Shown here: one piece after another, positions 16,490 to 25,470 of the stretch | Numbering within the stretch: the first letter of the stretch is position 1 | Layout of the letters: every line of letters begins with the position of its first letter | From: Marinoscillum sp. 108 | GTDB lineage: Bacteria > Bacteroidota > Bacteroidia > Cytophagales > Cyclobacteriaceae | Direction of reading: 5' to 3' | Length of the DNA: 64,000 nt | Assembly (NCBI RefSeq): GCF_902506655.1 | Contig: NZ_LR734808.1 | Coordinates: 744,001-808,000, forward strand | Notes under the pieces: generated by a model | The model's database searches: none | The model's input: the letters and a program-made list of their open reading frames with translations, nothing else | What the model was told of the DNA's origin: nothing | Position numbers and translations under genes: made by a program

Positions 16490-17803
16490 ATGTGGCAGCC
16501 AGCTATCTTTGATAAAAAAGCACCCCACATGAGACCCGAAAGTTTAATGATGTCATATGGCTACCGACCAGAGTTGTCTGAAGGAGCTGTAAAACCCCCG
16601 ATTTTTCAAACCAGTACCTTTGTTTTCAAATCTGCAGAAGAAGGCAAAGCATTTTTCGAAGTGGCCTATGGCCTTCGGGAAAAGCACGAAGGAGAGGAGC
16701 TCGGCCTCATCTATAGCCGACTGAACAATCCGGATTTGGAGATCCTCGAAAACAGGCTTTCACTTTGGGATGGTGCAGAAGACTGTGCCGTTTTTGAAAG
16801 TGGTATGTCTGCCATCACCTCCACACTTTTCGAGTTCCTGAAGCCTGGAGACCTCCTTTTGCACAGTGCACCTATTTATGGAGGCACGGATCATTTCATC
16901 CGAAAAATCCTTTGTCAGTATGGCATTCATACGCTTGAGTTCAGGCCTGGCGAAAGTCAGCAGCAGATCATTGATCGAATAGGATCCGCTGAGGGCCGTT
17001 TGAAGATGGTATATATAGAAACCCCCGCGAACCCAACAAATGCGCTCATTGATATAGAAATGTGCAGACGAGTGGGAGACCATTTTGCCGGGGAAGATCA
17101 CCAGGTCATTTTGGCGGTAGACAATACCTACATGGGGCCACTTTGGTCGCACCCACTTAAGCATGGCGCAGATTTGGTGCTCTACTCGGCCACCAAGTAT
17201 ATTGGCGGGCATAGCGATGTGGTGGCGGGAGCCTGCCTGGGAAGCAAGCAGCTGATGGCCAGGGTCAAGGGGTTTAGGACATTTGTGGGTAATATGGCAG
17301 GTCCGTGGACCAGCTGGCTCCTGATGCGAAGCCTGGAAACGTTGAAGGTGAGGATGGATCAGCAAGCTTCCAATGCCGCCATTCTGGCTCAGCGTCTTGC
17401 GGATCACCCCAAGGTGGAAAAAGTCTACTACCTCGGACTTCTCAAAGAGGACCATCCGGAGTACGCCATTTATAAGCGGCAATACAGTTCTCCTGGCGCA
17501 ATGCTCTCATTTGATATCAAAGGAGTGGAAGAGGATGCCTTCACGGTACTCAATCACCTCAAGTTAATCAAGCTGGCAGTGAGCCTCGGGAGCACAGAAA
17601 GCCTGGCACAGCATCCGTACAGCATGACACATGCCGATGTGGATCGTGACTTGAAGAACGCACTGGGTCTCACCGAAAAAATGGTGCGATTATCAGTAGG
17701 TGTGGAACATGTGGATGATATATGGTCTGATTTGGTTCAGGCCCTGGAGCATGTGGGTCAATCTTCTTCCAAGACCTCCAAAATGTCCATGACATTGCCA
17801 TAA
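16490..17803 (+). CDS. PLP-dependent Cys/Met metabolism enzyme (cystathionine gamma-synthase / methionine gamma-lyase family)
   Basis: 437 residues. The Schiff-base lysine is K236 in YSATKYIGGHSD, with Asp211 in AVDNTYMGPLW for the cofactor nitrogen. The substrate-loop region (LIYSRLNNPDLEILENRL, FESGMSAI) is typical of the family. The subfamily with the KHEGEELGLIYSR insert is usually annotated as methionine gamma-lyase or cystathionine gamma-synthase family; the exact reaction is undecided. The last 15 or so residues (Ser/Thr/Lys-rich) are coded inside the 46-bp overlap with the convergent TrpF-like gene and look like a non-conserved tail. Confidence 0.87.
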   Translation: MWQPAIFDKKAPHMRPESLMMSYGYRPELSEGAVKPPIFQTSTFVFKSAEEGKAFFEVAYGLREKHEGEELGLIYSRLNNPDLEILENRLSLWDGAEDCAVFESGMSAITSTLFEFLKPGDLLLHSAPIYGGTDHFIRKILCQYGIHTLEFRPGESQQQIIDRIGSAEGRLKMVYIETPANPTNALIDIEMCRRVGDHFAGEDHQVILAVDNTYMGPLWSHPLKHGADLVLYSATKYIGGHSDVVAGACLGSKQLMARVKGFRTFVGNMAGPWTSWLLMRSLETLKVRMDQQASNAAILAQRLADHPKVEKVYYLGLLKEDHPEYAIYKRQYSSPGAMLSFDIKGVEEDAFTVLNHLKLIKLAVSLGSTESLAQHPYSMTHADVDRDLKNALGLTEKMVRLSVGVEHVDDIWSDLVQALEHVGQSSSKTSKMSMTLP

Positions 17804-18378
17804 TCCTTGAATCCGGGGCGGTCTTCCGGGCTGCCCTCTAGTTCTATTCCAAAATAAATCGGATCATCAACCACTTCAAAGGCATTTTCGTGTGTTAGTT
17901 CATACCCTCTGAGCAGTTTCGGACGGGAGTTCATTTGAGAAAGGATCGCTTCCGCTTCATTCTTCTGGGAATCGTCGGTCAGGTGAATGCTAATGAATTT
18001 TGCGAACTCCGATGCATAGTTGATACTGGATTCAAGTTTGGAGAGGTCTTTGGCATCTGTCAGAACCAACTTGAAAATGAGCTCTTGACTCAGTTCGGCT
18101 AGTTCCTCCAGTTGATCGATATTCTGTGTTTCGATATATTCTACAGGATATTGAGTAGCAGCCAGCTTTATTTCAGCCACCTGAGCATGGGCAAATTCAC
18201 CACAGAACGACACTCCGGCTACCCAATCTGTAATTTCTTTGAATCGCTCGGGGGAAAGATAACCCTCAGTGCCTTCTTCCAGGTTGAAACCCAAAATGTC
18301 CACCATCATTCCGGCGCAGTATCGGGCATCACTGAGATTTTCTATTTTACCAATCTTCACAAAAGTTTTTAAACTCAT
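17758..18378 (-). CDS. TrpF-like (phosphoribosylanthranilate isomerase) protein without catalytic residues
   Basis: 206 residues with the overall pattern of a TrpF beta/alpha barrel: N-terminus FVKIGKIENLSDARYCAGMM parallels KICGITNLEDA, an SPERF segment follows, and the C-terminal GIELEGSPEDRPGFKDY parallels the phosphate-binding VSSGVE..PG.KD loop. The catalytic cysteine of the KICGI motif is Gly here (KIGKI). The second catalytic element, Asp in the LLDT...GGSGKTFDW region, has no counterpart. It is therefore probably not an isomerase; a binding or regulatory role is more likely. It overlaps the convergent PLP-enzyme gene by 46 bp. Confidence 0.7.
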   Translation of the reverse strand: MSLKTFVKIGKIENLSDARYCAGMMVDILGFNLEEGTEGYLSPERFKEITDWVAGVSFCGEFAHAQVAEIKLAATQYPVEYIETQNIDQLEELAELSQELIFKLVLTDAKDLSKLESSINYASEFAKFISIHLTDDSQKNEAEAILSQMNSRPKLLRGYELTHENAFEVVDDPIYFGIELEGSPEDRPGFKDYGNVMDILEVLEED

Positions 18379-18385
18379 CCTTTTC

Positions 18386-18393
18386 TATTTTTG
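18386..18393 (+). promoter_or_regulatory. Candidate -7 promoter element for the thioredoxin gene
   Basis: TATTTTTG at 18386-18393 fits TAnnTTTG exactly and lies 60 bp upstream of the thioredoxin ATG. No clear TTG sits at the expected -33 distance, so the call is weak. Confidence 0.3.
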
Positions 18394-18453
18394 CGGAACA
18401 AAGAAACCAAATCTTGAGTTTCTAAGCTTTACAAAACCAAAAAAAACAGGAAT

Positions 18454-18771
18454 ATGGCAGTTGATCTGATCACAGATAATGATTTTGAAAATGTAATTAC
18501 TTCCAATGAGAAAGTAGTGGTGAAATACTTTGCGGATTGGTGTGGCAACTGCCGTCTTTTTTCACCAAAATTTAAAAGACTTTCCAATGATGAGCGATTC
18601 GAAGGAGTGACCTTTCTGGATGTCAATGCTGAAAAGAGTCCCGAAGCCCGACGTGCCGGTGGCGTGACCAATTTGCCCTACTTTGCTGTTTTCAAAAACG
18701 GGGAGCTGTTGGAAGGGTTTGCAGGAAGTAAGGAAGATGCCGTGGTGGAGTTGATTTCCAAACTCAATTAA
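18454..18771 (+). CDS. Thioredoxin-family protein
   Basis: 105 residues, a single thioredoxin domain with no signal peptide. The redox motif is WCGNC (Cys30 and Cys33) in YFADWCGNCRLFSPKF, and the cis-proline region is GGVTNLPYFAVFKNGE. The CGNC dipeptide differs from the classical CGPC and should change the redox potential. It is probably a cytosolic disulfide reductase. It is transcribed divergently from the TrpF-like gene. Confidence 0.9.
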   Translation: MAVDLITDNDFENVITSNEKVVVKYFADWCGNCRLFSPKFKRLSNDERFEGVTFLDVNAEKSPEARRAGGVTNLPYFAVFKNGELLEGFAGSKEDAVVELISKLN

Positions 18772-18810
18772 TACCGTTTATCACCCTGAATACAAAGTTA
18801 TTGGATGGTT

Positions 18811-18844
18811 ATAGGGGATAGGTGTCCCTGAGCTGCTATCTTTG
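18811..18844 (+). promoter_or_regulatory. Candidate promoter upstream of mnmA
   Basis: TTG at 18811 and TATCTTTG at 18837-18844 (exact TAnnTTTG) are 23 bases apart, the same spacing as the candidate before the SPOR gene. The predicted transcript start would fall at or just inside the hairpin at 18849, so the hairpin may not terminate transcripts from this promoter. Confidence 0.35.
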
Positions 18845-18848
18845 CAAC

Positions 18849-18874
18849 AGAACGGAAGTATCCGTTCTTTTTTT
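18849..18874 (+). terminator. Rho-independent terminator between thioredoxin gene and mnmA
   Basis: AGAACGGA (18849-18856), loop AGTA, and TCCGTTCT (18861-18868) form a perfect 8-bp stem followed by six more T. It would end the thioredoxin transcript. Confidence 0.8.
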
Positions 18875-18947
18875 ATAGGTCTCGTTCAGTTTTGAAGGGA
18901 TTTTTTGTCGAACCGTAAACGAGGCTTTCAACCTCGCGAAGCGCATT

Positions 18948-20087
18948 ATGAGTAAACACGGAAGAATACTTGTTGCCATGAGTGGCGGCATAGACAGCTC
19001 ACTGGCCGCAGTGATGCTACACGAAGAAGGATATGAAGTCATCGGGATGACCATGAAGACATGGGATTATCAGACTTCAGGAGGATCCAAAAAAGAAACA
19101 GGCTGTTGCAGCCTCGACTCCATCAACGACGCAAGAAACATTGCCGTCAGTCTTGGTTTCCCACATTACATTGTTGACATCAGAGAAGAATTTGGTGATT
19201 ATGTGATCAATCATTTCACCAGCGAGTATCTGGAAGGCAGAACGCCTAACCCATGTGTGCTTTGTAATACACACATCAAATGGGACTCTCTGCTTCGCAG
19301 GGCGGATAAGCTGGATTGTGAATTTATCGCTACCGGGCATTACGCCAACGTGAGACACGAAAATGATCGCTATGTGATCTCCAAAGGGAAAGATGAGCAC
19401 AAGGATCAATCATATGCCCTGTGGGGGATCTCTCAGGAGAGCCTGAGTAGAACCAAATATCCTTTAGGGCATCTGCACAAATCTCAAATCAGGGAAATGG
19501 CCACAGAGCGTGGTTTCCATGAACTCGTATCTAAATCGGAATCATACGAAATCTGCTTTGTGCCAGACAATGACTACCGGGGCTTTCTGAAAAGGCGCGT
19601 GAATGGATTGGAAGAGCAGGTGAAAGGCGGTGAGTTTGTCCTGGAAGATGGTACCGTAGTGGGTACTCACGAAGGGTTTCCGTTCTACACCGTAGGTCAG
19701 AGAAAAGGATTAGGGATTGCATTAGGATACCCTGTGTATGTTACTGAAATACAGAAGGATACCAATCGTGTGGTGCTCGGTACTTTCGATGAACTATCGC
19801 GGGATGGCATGTATGTAAAGAACCTGACAATGCAGAAATACGCGAGTATTGAAGGGGAGCGGAAAGATACGGTCACCAAAGTGCGGTACAATGATAACGG
19901 TACACCAGCCGTGATCGAGCAGATTGGAGATACCATGAAGGTCTATTTTGGGAATGGCGTGAAGGCCATCGCACCCGGCCAGGCTGCGGTTTTCTATGAA
20001 GGTAATGACGTGATCGGCGGAGGTTGGATCAAATCCAGCTTCAGACAGGAAAATCCAATGGGTATGCCTGCTATTTCTAACAGGTAG
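18948..20087 (+). CDS. mnmA: tRNA-specific 2-thiouridylase MnmA
   Basis: 379 residues. The PP-loop is MSGGIDSS (residues 11-18). The two catalytic cysteines are in PNPCVLCNTHIKWD (Cys103) and YEICFVPDNDYRGF (Cys203). The enzyme thiolates U34 of tRNAs for Lys, Glu and Gln, taking sulfur from a relay. A terminator and a candidate promoter lie directly upstream, so it is probably transcribed on its own or with the following lipoprotein gene 14 bp downstream. Confidence 0.95.
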   Translation: MSKHGRILVAMSGGIDSSLAAVMLHEEGYEVIGMTMKTWDYQTSGGSKKETGCCSLDSINDARNIAVSLGFPHYIVDIREEFGDYVINHFTSEYLEGRTPNPCVLCNTHIKWDSLLRRADKLDCEFIATGHYANVRHENDRYVISKGKDEHKDQSYALWGISQESLSRTKYPLGHLHKSQIREMATERGFHELVSKSESYEICFVPDNDYRGFLKRRVNGLEEQVKGGEFVLEDGTVVGTHEGFPFYTVGQRKGLGIALGYPVYVTEIQKDTNRVVLGTFDELSRDGMYVKNLTMQKYASIEGERKDTVTKVRYNDNGTPAVIEQIGDTMKVYFGNGVKAIAPGQAAVFYEGNDVIGGGWIKSSFRQENPMGMPAISNR

Positions 20088-20101
20088 CATATTATTTTTG
20101 T

Positions 20102-20782
20102 ATGATGCGCAATTCTCTGATACTGATATTTCTATTGCTTCTCTTCTCTTGTGAAGAGGAGCCGAGTGCGATCAGTATAGCGCCGGGTTATGATTTTTTT
20201 CCGGTAGAAATGGGGCAGTACAGAACTTATTGGGTTGAGGAGATCAATTTTGGAGCATTTGGTGGTGACACTTCCAGGTATTTCCTGAATGAAGTCATCT
20301 CCGACTCCCTCGTGAGCGGGGATGGTACGGTTAAGTATCTGGTAGAGAGGTTCAAAAGCACTGATTCTATTGATTGGAAACTTGATTCGGTCTGGACGCT
20401 ACAGCGTTTTAAGGAGACCATGATTGTTACTGAAAATAACATCCCGTATGCTAAATTGACCTTTCCGGTGATCGCAGGAAAGAGTTGGGATGGAAATGCA
20501 TTCAATTCTCAACCGGAAAAGATGTATTATTATCAGGCTTTGTCTGAGACTGCTCATCTTCAATCTACCGGTGGATCAGAATTCATTGAGGTGATTATTG
20601 AGGACATTGAGGAAAATATAGTGAATCAGGATGAGCGCAGTGAGACCTACGCCAAAGGAATAGGATTGGTAGAAAAGGATTATGTTACTTTTCACTTTTG
20701 CAGCGCCAATTGTGGAGAGTTGGGAGAAATACAAAGTGGTAGAATTTTGAAACAGAATTTAGTAGGATATGGCCCAAATTAA
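20102..20782 (+). CDS. Lipoprotein of unknown function
   Basis: 226 residues with a lipoprotein signal (LILIFLLLLFSCEEEPS). The mature part begins PGYDFFPVEMGQYRTYWVEE, a pattern found in many Bacteroidota lipoproteins of unknown role. Two cysteines near the C-terminus (FCSANCGEL) may form a disulfide. The gene overlaps the following subtilase gene by 14 bases, so the two are co-transcribed. ATG codons at 20102 and 20105 are both possible starts. Confidence 0.75.
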   Translation: MMRNSLILIFLLLLFSCEEEPSAISIAPGYDFFPVEMGQYRTYWVEEINFGAFGGDTSRYFLNEVISDSLVSGDGTVKYLVERFKSTDSIDWKLDSVWTLQRFKETMIVTENNIPYAKLTFPVIAGKSWDGNAFNSQPEKMYYYQALSETAHLQSTGGSEFIEVIIEDIEENIVNQDERSETYAKGIGLVEKDYVTFHFCSANCGELGEIQSGRILKQNLVGYGPN

Positions 20783-22379
20783 GCATCTGCTGGTATTGGC
20801 GATTGTGTTGTGCGGGCACCTGGTGTTTTCCCAGAAGGATCGATACATGGTATTCTTTTCTGATAAGGAGGGAGTTTCTTTCTCAATCGACCAGCCGGAG
20901 GACTTTCTGAGCGAAAGGGCCATCTCTCGACGCTCCCGCATGGGGATTGCAATTACAGAAAAAGATCTCCCTGTGAATGCCACCTATGTAGCAGGCGTGC
21001 GCAGTACTGGAGCACAGGTCTATTATACCAGCAGGTGGTTCAATGCGGCATTGGTGCAGATGACAAATGATGAGTTGATACAGGTCACACAACTGGCATA
21101 TGTGGACAGTGTGGAATACATCGCTAAAGGGGAAAGACTTTCTGATGCCCGGGTAGCCACGGCCAACGTGGCTGAGTTTAAGGCGCCTTCCCGGGTAACA
21201 TCGACTACCAGAGCACAGCTCGGGCTTATAGGAGCTGACGAAATGCATGCCGAGGGTTACAAAGGCGAGGGGATGATCATCGCGGTGTTTGATGATGGCT
21301 TTATGGGGGTCAATGAATACGAACCTTTTGAACACATCTTCACTGAAGATCGATTGTTGGGTACGAAGGATTTTATTTCCAATTCGGGCAATGTTTTCCA
21401 GTTTGATGATCATGGAAGTGCTGTTTTATCTTGTATCGCCAGTTCATATGGAGAGGATGTTTCAGGTACAGCACCAAATGCCTCGTTCCTATTATGTGTG
21501 ACTGAAGACATCAAAAGTGAATATCGGATAGAGGAATATAACTGGCTCCTGGCCGCTGAGTATGCCGACAGTGCTGGAGCGGATGTGATCAACGGTTCGC
21601 TGGGTTACTCCACCTTTTCGGATAAAACCATGAATTATAACTACCAGGATATGAACGGTAAGGTTACCGTGGTCTCCCAGGCTGCCGAGATGGCCGTGGA
21701 AAGAGGAATCATAGTGGTAGTGAGTGCAGGCAATGAGGGGAATGGCTCCTGGAAGTACGTAACCAGCCCTGCTGATGCTCCGGGTGTGTTAGCAGTCGGT
21801 AGTGTGAACCCGGATGGGTCACGGTCCAGTTTCAGTTCGGTAGGTCCCACCTCGGATGGTCGGGTGAAGCCTGACGTGATGGCTATGGGAGCATTCACCA
21901 CCATTTTCTATGTATCTGGAGACGATGGGGTGATTTCTACAGGAAACGGTACCAGTTTTGCTTCGCCTCAGATAGCAGGCTATGCCGCAGGAATCTGGCA
22001 GGCCAATCCCGGATGGAGCAACCAAGAAGTGATAGAGGCCATTAAAAAATCAGCCAATAAAGCCTTTGCTCCCGATAGCCTCTATGGTTACGGTATTCCG
22101 CATTATCCCATTGCAGTCACTGATACTACTTTCAAGGTATATCCCAATCCATTTCGCGATAACATCATTACTATTAACTTTGGAAACCTTGAGTTTGATA
22201 ACAAGGTGGAAATATCACTTTACGACATACAGGGCAGAGAACTGTATGTTCGGGAGATTTCTACAAAGGCGCTGCCTCGTAAATTGGAGATCGAAGTAAA
22301 TAACCTCCGAAGTGGAACCTATTTTTTGTCACTCAGGTCCAGAAAATTCAAGAAAACAGTTCAACTGAAAAAGATTTAG
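20769..22379 (+). CDS. Subtilisin-like (S8) serine protease with T9SS sorting tail
   Basis: 536 residues. A signal peptide (HLLVLAIVLCGHLVFS, then QK) precedes a propeptide-like region and the S8 domain. The catalytic triad is Asp175 (AVFDDG), His215 (FDDHGSAVLSC) and Ser397 (GNGTSFASPQIAG), with oxyanion Asn322 (SAGNEG). The C-terminal 75 residues form a Por-secretion tail (FKVYPNPFRDNIITINFGN, then GTYFLSLRSRKFKKTVQLKK). It should be exported to the surface or medium by T9SS. Confidence 0.93.
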   Translation: MAQIKHLLVLAIVLCGHLVFSQKDRYMVFFSDKEGVSFSIDQPEDFLSERAISRRSRMGIAITEKDLPVNATYVAGVRSTGAQVYYTSRWFNAALVQMTNDELIQVTQLAYVDSVEYIAKGERLSDARVATANVAEFKAPSRVTSTTRAQLGLIGADEMHAEGYKGEGMIIAVFDDGFMGVNEYEPFEHIFTEDRLLGTKDFISNSGNVFQFDDHGSAVLSCIASSYGEDVSGTAPNASFLLCVTEDIKSEYRIEEYNWLLAAEYADSAGADVINGSLGYSTFSDKTMNYNYQDMNGKVTVVSQAAEMAVERGIIVVVSAGNEGNGSWKYVTSPADAPGVLAVGSVNPDGSRSSFSSVGPTSDGRVKPDVMAMGAFTTIFYVSGDDGVISTGNGTSFASPQIAGYAAGIWQANPGWSNQEVIEAIKKSANKAFAPDSLYGYGIPHYPIAVTDTTFKVYPNPFRDNIITINFGNLEFDNKVEISLYDIQGRELYVREISTKALPRKLEIEVNNLRSGTYFLSLRSRKFKKTVQLKKI

Positions 22380-22382
22380 AAT

Positions 22383-23036
22383 ATGAAACAATGTCTGATT
22401 TCTCCCTCTATGCTGGCTGCAGATTTTGCCAATATCCAGCGGGATGTAGAAATGCTCAATGAGAGTGAAGCAGATTATATTCATATTGACATCATGGATG
22501 GGGTGTTTGTTCCCAACATTTCCTTTGGGTTTCCGGTGACGGAGGCCATCGCCCGTCATGCCAAAAAACCTTTGGATTTTCACCTGATGATTAGCCAGGT
22601 GGACCCTTATCTGGAAGCGTGCAAAAACAGTGGCGCCAAGATCATCACCGTGCATTATGAAGGGGCCGTGCATCTTCACCGGACTGTTGCCACTATAAAG
22701 TCTATGGGAATCAAAGCAGGTGTCGCGCTCAATCCACATACTCCCGTATCAGTATTGGAAGACCTGCTGGCAGACCTGGACCTGGTACTGATCATGTCCG
22801 TAAATCCCGGATTTGGAGGCCAGAAGTTTATTCCTCACACCTTTGCCAAGGTAGAGCAGCTGGCTTCTATGGCGGCTAACATCAACCCGGACTTACTGAT
22901 CGAAGTGGATGGAGGGGTCACTTCTGAAAATGCCGCTGCGCTGATTCAAAAAGGAGCCAATATGTTGGTGGCCGGAAGCTTTGTTTTTCAATCTGCGGAT
23001 CCTAAGCAGACAATTATCTCTCTCAAAAACGTTTAG
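22383..23036 (+). CDS. rpe: Ribulose-phosphate 3-epimerase
   Basis: 217 residues, a standard TIM-barrel epimerase. Signatures are ISPSMLAADFANIQRDVEML, IHIDIMDGVFVPNISFG, HLMI, IMSVNPGFGGQKFI and IEVDGGV, which carry the metal-binding His/Asp pairs. It interconverts ribulose-5-phosphate and xylulose-5-phosphate in the pentose phosphate pathway. It starts four bases after the subtilase stop and is followed by the TonB-dependent receptor gene within nine bases. Confidence 0.95.
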   Translation: MKQCLISPSMLAADFANIQRDVEMLNESEADYIHIDIMDGVFVPNISFGFPVTEAIARHAKKPLDFHLMISQVDPYLEACKNSGAKIITVHYEGAVHLHRTVATIKSMGIKAGVALNPHTPVSVLEDLLADLDLVLIMSVNPGFGGQKFIPHTFAKVEQLASMAANINPDLLIEVDGGVTSENAAALIQKGANMLVAGSFVFQSADPKQTIISLKNV

Positions 23037-23044
23037 TAACCGGA

Positions 23045-25414
23045 ATGCATATAAAGCCGGTTCTCACTTTTCTTTTAATGCTACTGGGTGTCCAGCTGAT
23101 GGCTCAGTCGGTACTGATCTCAGGTAAAATCCTCGATGAAAATGGCGAGGAAGTTCCCGGCGTATCGATACTACTAAAAGGTACCAGTCAGGGGGCTATT
23201 TCAGATATTGAAGGAGCCTTTGAACTGAGGGTGCCTACGGGGAATGTTACCCTGCAGTTTACACACGTTCAGTATGAACCGGTAGAAGTGGCCTATACCC
23301 TGGAGCAAGACCAAACAGTGGAGATACTACTGAAGGAGGGCACTACACGGCTCCAGGATGTCCAGATTGAAGACAAGGGGCTACGGGAAAGTGAAGTAGT
23401 GAATGTTCAGAAAGTAGATGCCAAATCCGCCAAAAGTTTGCCTTCCACTTTTGGAGACTTCAATAAAGTACTGGTGACCCTTCCTGGGGTGTCTGGCAAC
23501 AATGAGCTCAGTTCGGCATACTCCGTTCGTGGTGGCAATTTTGATGAAAATCTTGTCTATGTGAACGATATGCCGGTTTACCGACCATTTCTGTCCAATG
23601 CCGGGCGTCAGGAAGGGTTGAGTTTTGTCAATCCTGACATGGTGCAGGATATAGAGTTTTATGCAGGGGGGTGGGAGCCCAAATATGGAGATAAGCTTTC
23701 CAGCAGCCTCAATATCGAGTACAAAGAGCCAGATAGTATTGAGAGTGCTGTGACCATAGGTTTATTGGGCGGTACAGCCTATGCCGGAGGCAAAACCAAT
23801 CAGATGTCTTACCTGATCGGGGCCAGACACCGGGATTCCAGGTACCTGCTAAACACCCTGGAAACCAAGGGACAATATTTTCCTACCTATACCGATATTC
23901 AGTCCCTTTTCACCTTTGACTTGTCAGGGAATAAATCACAATACATCAACAAAACCAAGCTGAATATCCTCCTGAGTTATGGGCGCAACAGGTACCTCAC
24001 CGAACCGGTCTCTCAAACCACCGATTTTGGATCCGTACAGCAAAACTTCAGGCTGCAAACGGCGTTCATCGGAAGGGAAATCATGCGCTATGATACCTAT
24101 CAGAGCGGATTCAGATTGACACATCGCTTCAACGAACGCTTGCGAACGCACTTCATAGGTTCCTCCATGTTTACTTCAGAGAAGGAGCAATTTGATGTGG
24201 AAGGGGCTTACCGCCTCTGTGATGTCAACAACAACCCCAACTCCTCGTCATTTGATGAGTGTGTGGTGGTTCGCGGCATTGGTACCAACTATGATTACGG
24301 ACGAAACGACCTGGAAGCTAGCATTCAAACCTTAGAAAGCAGGTGGGAATATTTACTCAATGTGAATCATGTGTTGGAGGGTGGAGCAGGGGTTACGTTT
24401 CAGCAAATCAATGATCACATCAATGAATATTCCTTTATAGACTCTTCCGATTATGTGCATCTGACCAATTCAGTTTTTAATTACATCAATCTGAGCACGC
24501 GACAGTATTTTGCCTACGTTCAAAACACTTTTTTGTGGAATGACTCGGTGCATGCCATTAGTTCGGGAGTTCGGGCGACCTATTGGGATTACAATGGTCA
24601 AATCCTGATCAGTCCCAGAGTATCCTACCGGTGGGCACCCAAGTGGGCTAATTTCACGACATTCAAGGTCGCTACCGGCCTGTATCAGCAGCCTCCTTTT
24701 TACCGTGAACTCCGAGGGTTCGATGGTGAGCTTAGATCCAACGTCTACGCACAGAAGTCCATTCACCTGATTGCGGGCTTTACCAGGCTGTTCTACATGT
24801 GGGGCCGCCCATTTCTGTTCACCACAGATGTCTACCACAAGCAGCTATTTGACATCATTCCCTACGATATAGACAATGTGCGACTGAGGTACTATTCGGA
24901 TAAGACAGGCACGGCCTTTGCTCGTGGCCTGGACTTCAGAATCAATGGTGAGTTTGTGAAAGGGACTCAGTCTTGGTTCAGCCTTGGCTTTTTGCAAACT
25001 CAGGAAAACATCGAAGACGATGGACAGGGCTTTATCAGACGCCCGAGTGATCAGCGGATCAACCTCGCCGCCTATTTCGAGGACCATATGCCCGGAGATC
25101 CTACGCTCAGGGTCTACCTGAATCTGGTCTTTGGCTCGGGTTACCCTTTTGGGCCACCCAATAGAGAAGACCTCAGAAATGCCTTCAGTGGAGACGAGTA
25201 TTACCGGGCCGATCTCGGACTCTCCAAACAATTCGATCTTTCCATCAATAATTTCTTCAATAAGCTCTGGGTCCGTCTGGAAGTGCTCAATGCATTTGCA
25301 GCCGATAATACACTGTCTTATACCTGGATAGAAGATGTAAATGGTGCCCAATTTGCCATCCCCAACTCATTATCGGCAAGGTTTTTGAATATTAAGCTCA
25401 CAGCAGAACTTTAG
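23045..25414 (+). CDS. TonB-dependent receptor with carboxypeptidase-regulatory-like domain
   Basis: 789 residues. Signal peptide MHIKPVLTFLLMLLGVQLMA, then QS. An N-terminal carboxypeptidase-D regulatory-like fold (residues 22-100: SGKILDENGEEVPGVSILLK) is followed by a plug domain (LPSTFGDFNKVLVTLPGV, YSVRGGNFDENLVYVND) and a beta-barrel to the C-terminus. It is an outer-membrane transporter energised by an ExbBD-TonB complex such as that at 11154-13074. There is no SusD-like partner nearby, so it is not a polysaccharide locus. The substrate is unknown. Confidence 0.92.
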   Translation: MHIKPVLTFLLMLLGVQLMAQSVLISGKILDENGEEVPGVSILLKGTSQGAISDIEGAFELRVPTGNVTLQFTHVQYEPVEVAYTLEQDQTVEILLKEGTTRLQDVQIEDKGLRESEVVNVQKVDAKSAKSLPSTFGDFNKVLVTLPGVSGNNELSSAYSVRGGNFDENLVYVNDMPVYRPFLSNAGRQEGLSFVNPDMVQDIEFYAGGWEPKYGDKLSSSLNIEYKEPDSIESAVTIGLLGGTAYAGGKTNQMSYLIGARHRDSRYLLNTLETKGQYFPTYTDIQSLFTFDLSGNKSQYINKTKLNILLSYGRNRYLTEPVSQTTDFGSVQQNFRLQTAFIGREIMRYDTYQSGFRLTHRFNERLRTHFIGSSMFTSEKEQFDVEGAYRLCDVNNNPNSSSFDECVVVRGIGTNYDYGRNDLEASIQTLESRWEYLLNVNHVLEGGAGVTFQQINDHINEYSFIDSSDYVHLTNSVFNYINLSTRQYFAYVQNTFLWNDSVHAISSGVRATYWDYNGQILISPRVSYRWAPKWANFTTFKVATGLYQQPPFYRELRGFDGELRSNVYAQKSIHLIAGFTRLFYMWGRPFLFTTDVYHKQLFDIIPYDIDNVRLRYYSDKTGTAFARGLDFRINGEFVKGTQSWFSLGFLQTQENIEDDGQGFIRRPSDQRINLAAYFEDHMPGDPTLRVYLNLVFGSGYPFGPPNREDLRNAFSGDEYYRADLGLSKQFDLSINNFFNKLWVRLEVLNAFAADNTLSYTWIEDVNGAQFAIPNSLSARFLNIKLTAEL

Positions 25415-25470
25415 CATTAGTTTTACGTCTAATACTGCGGTTTATTCAAATTCAAAAACTTAACAAAATC

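Noticed and set aside
16760-17482. 240-codon frame on the minus strand
   Set aside because: It is wholly antisense to the conserved PLP-enzyme gene, has no recognisable domain and no upstream signal.
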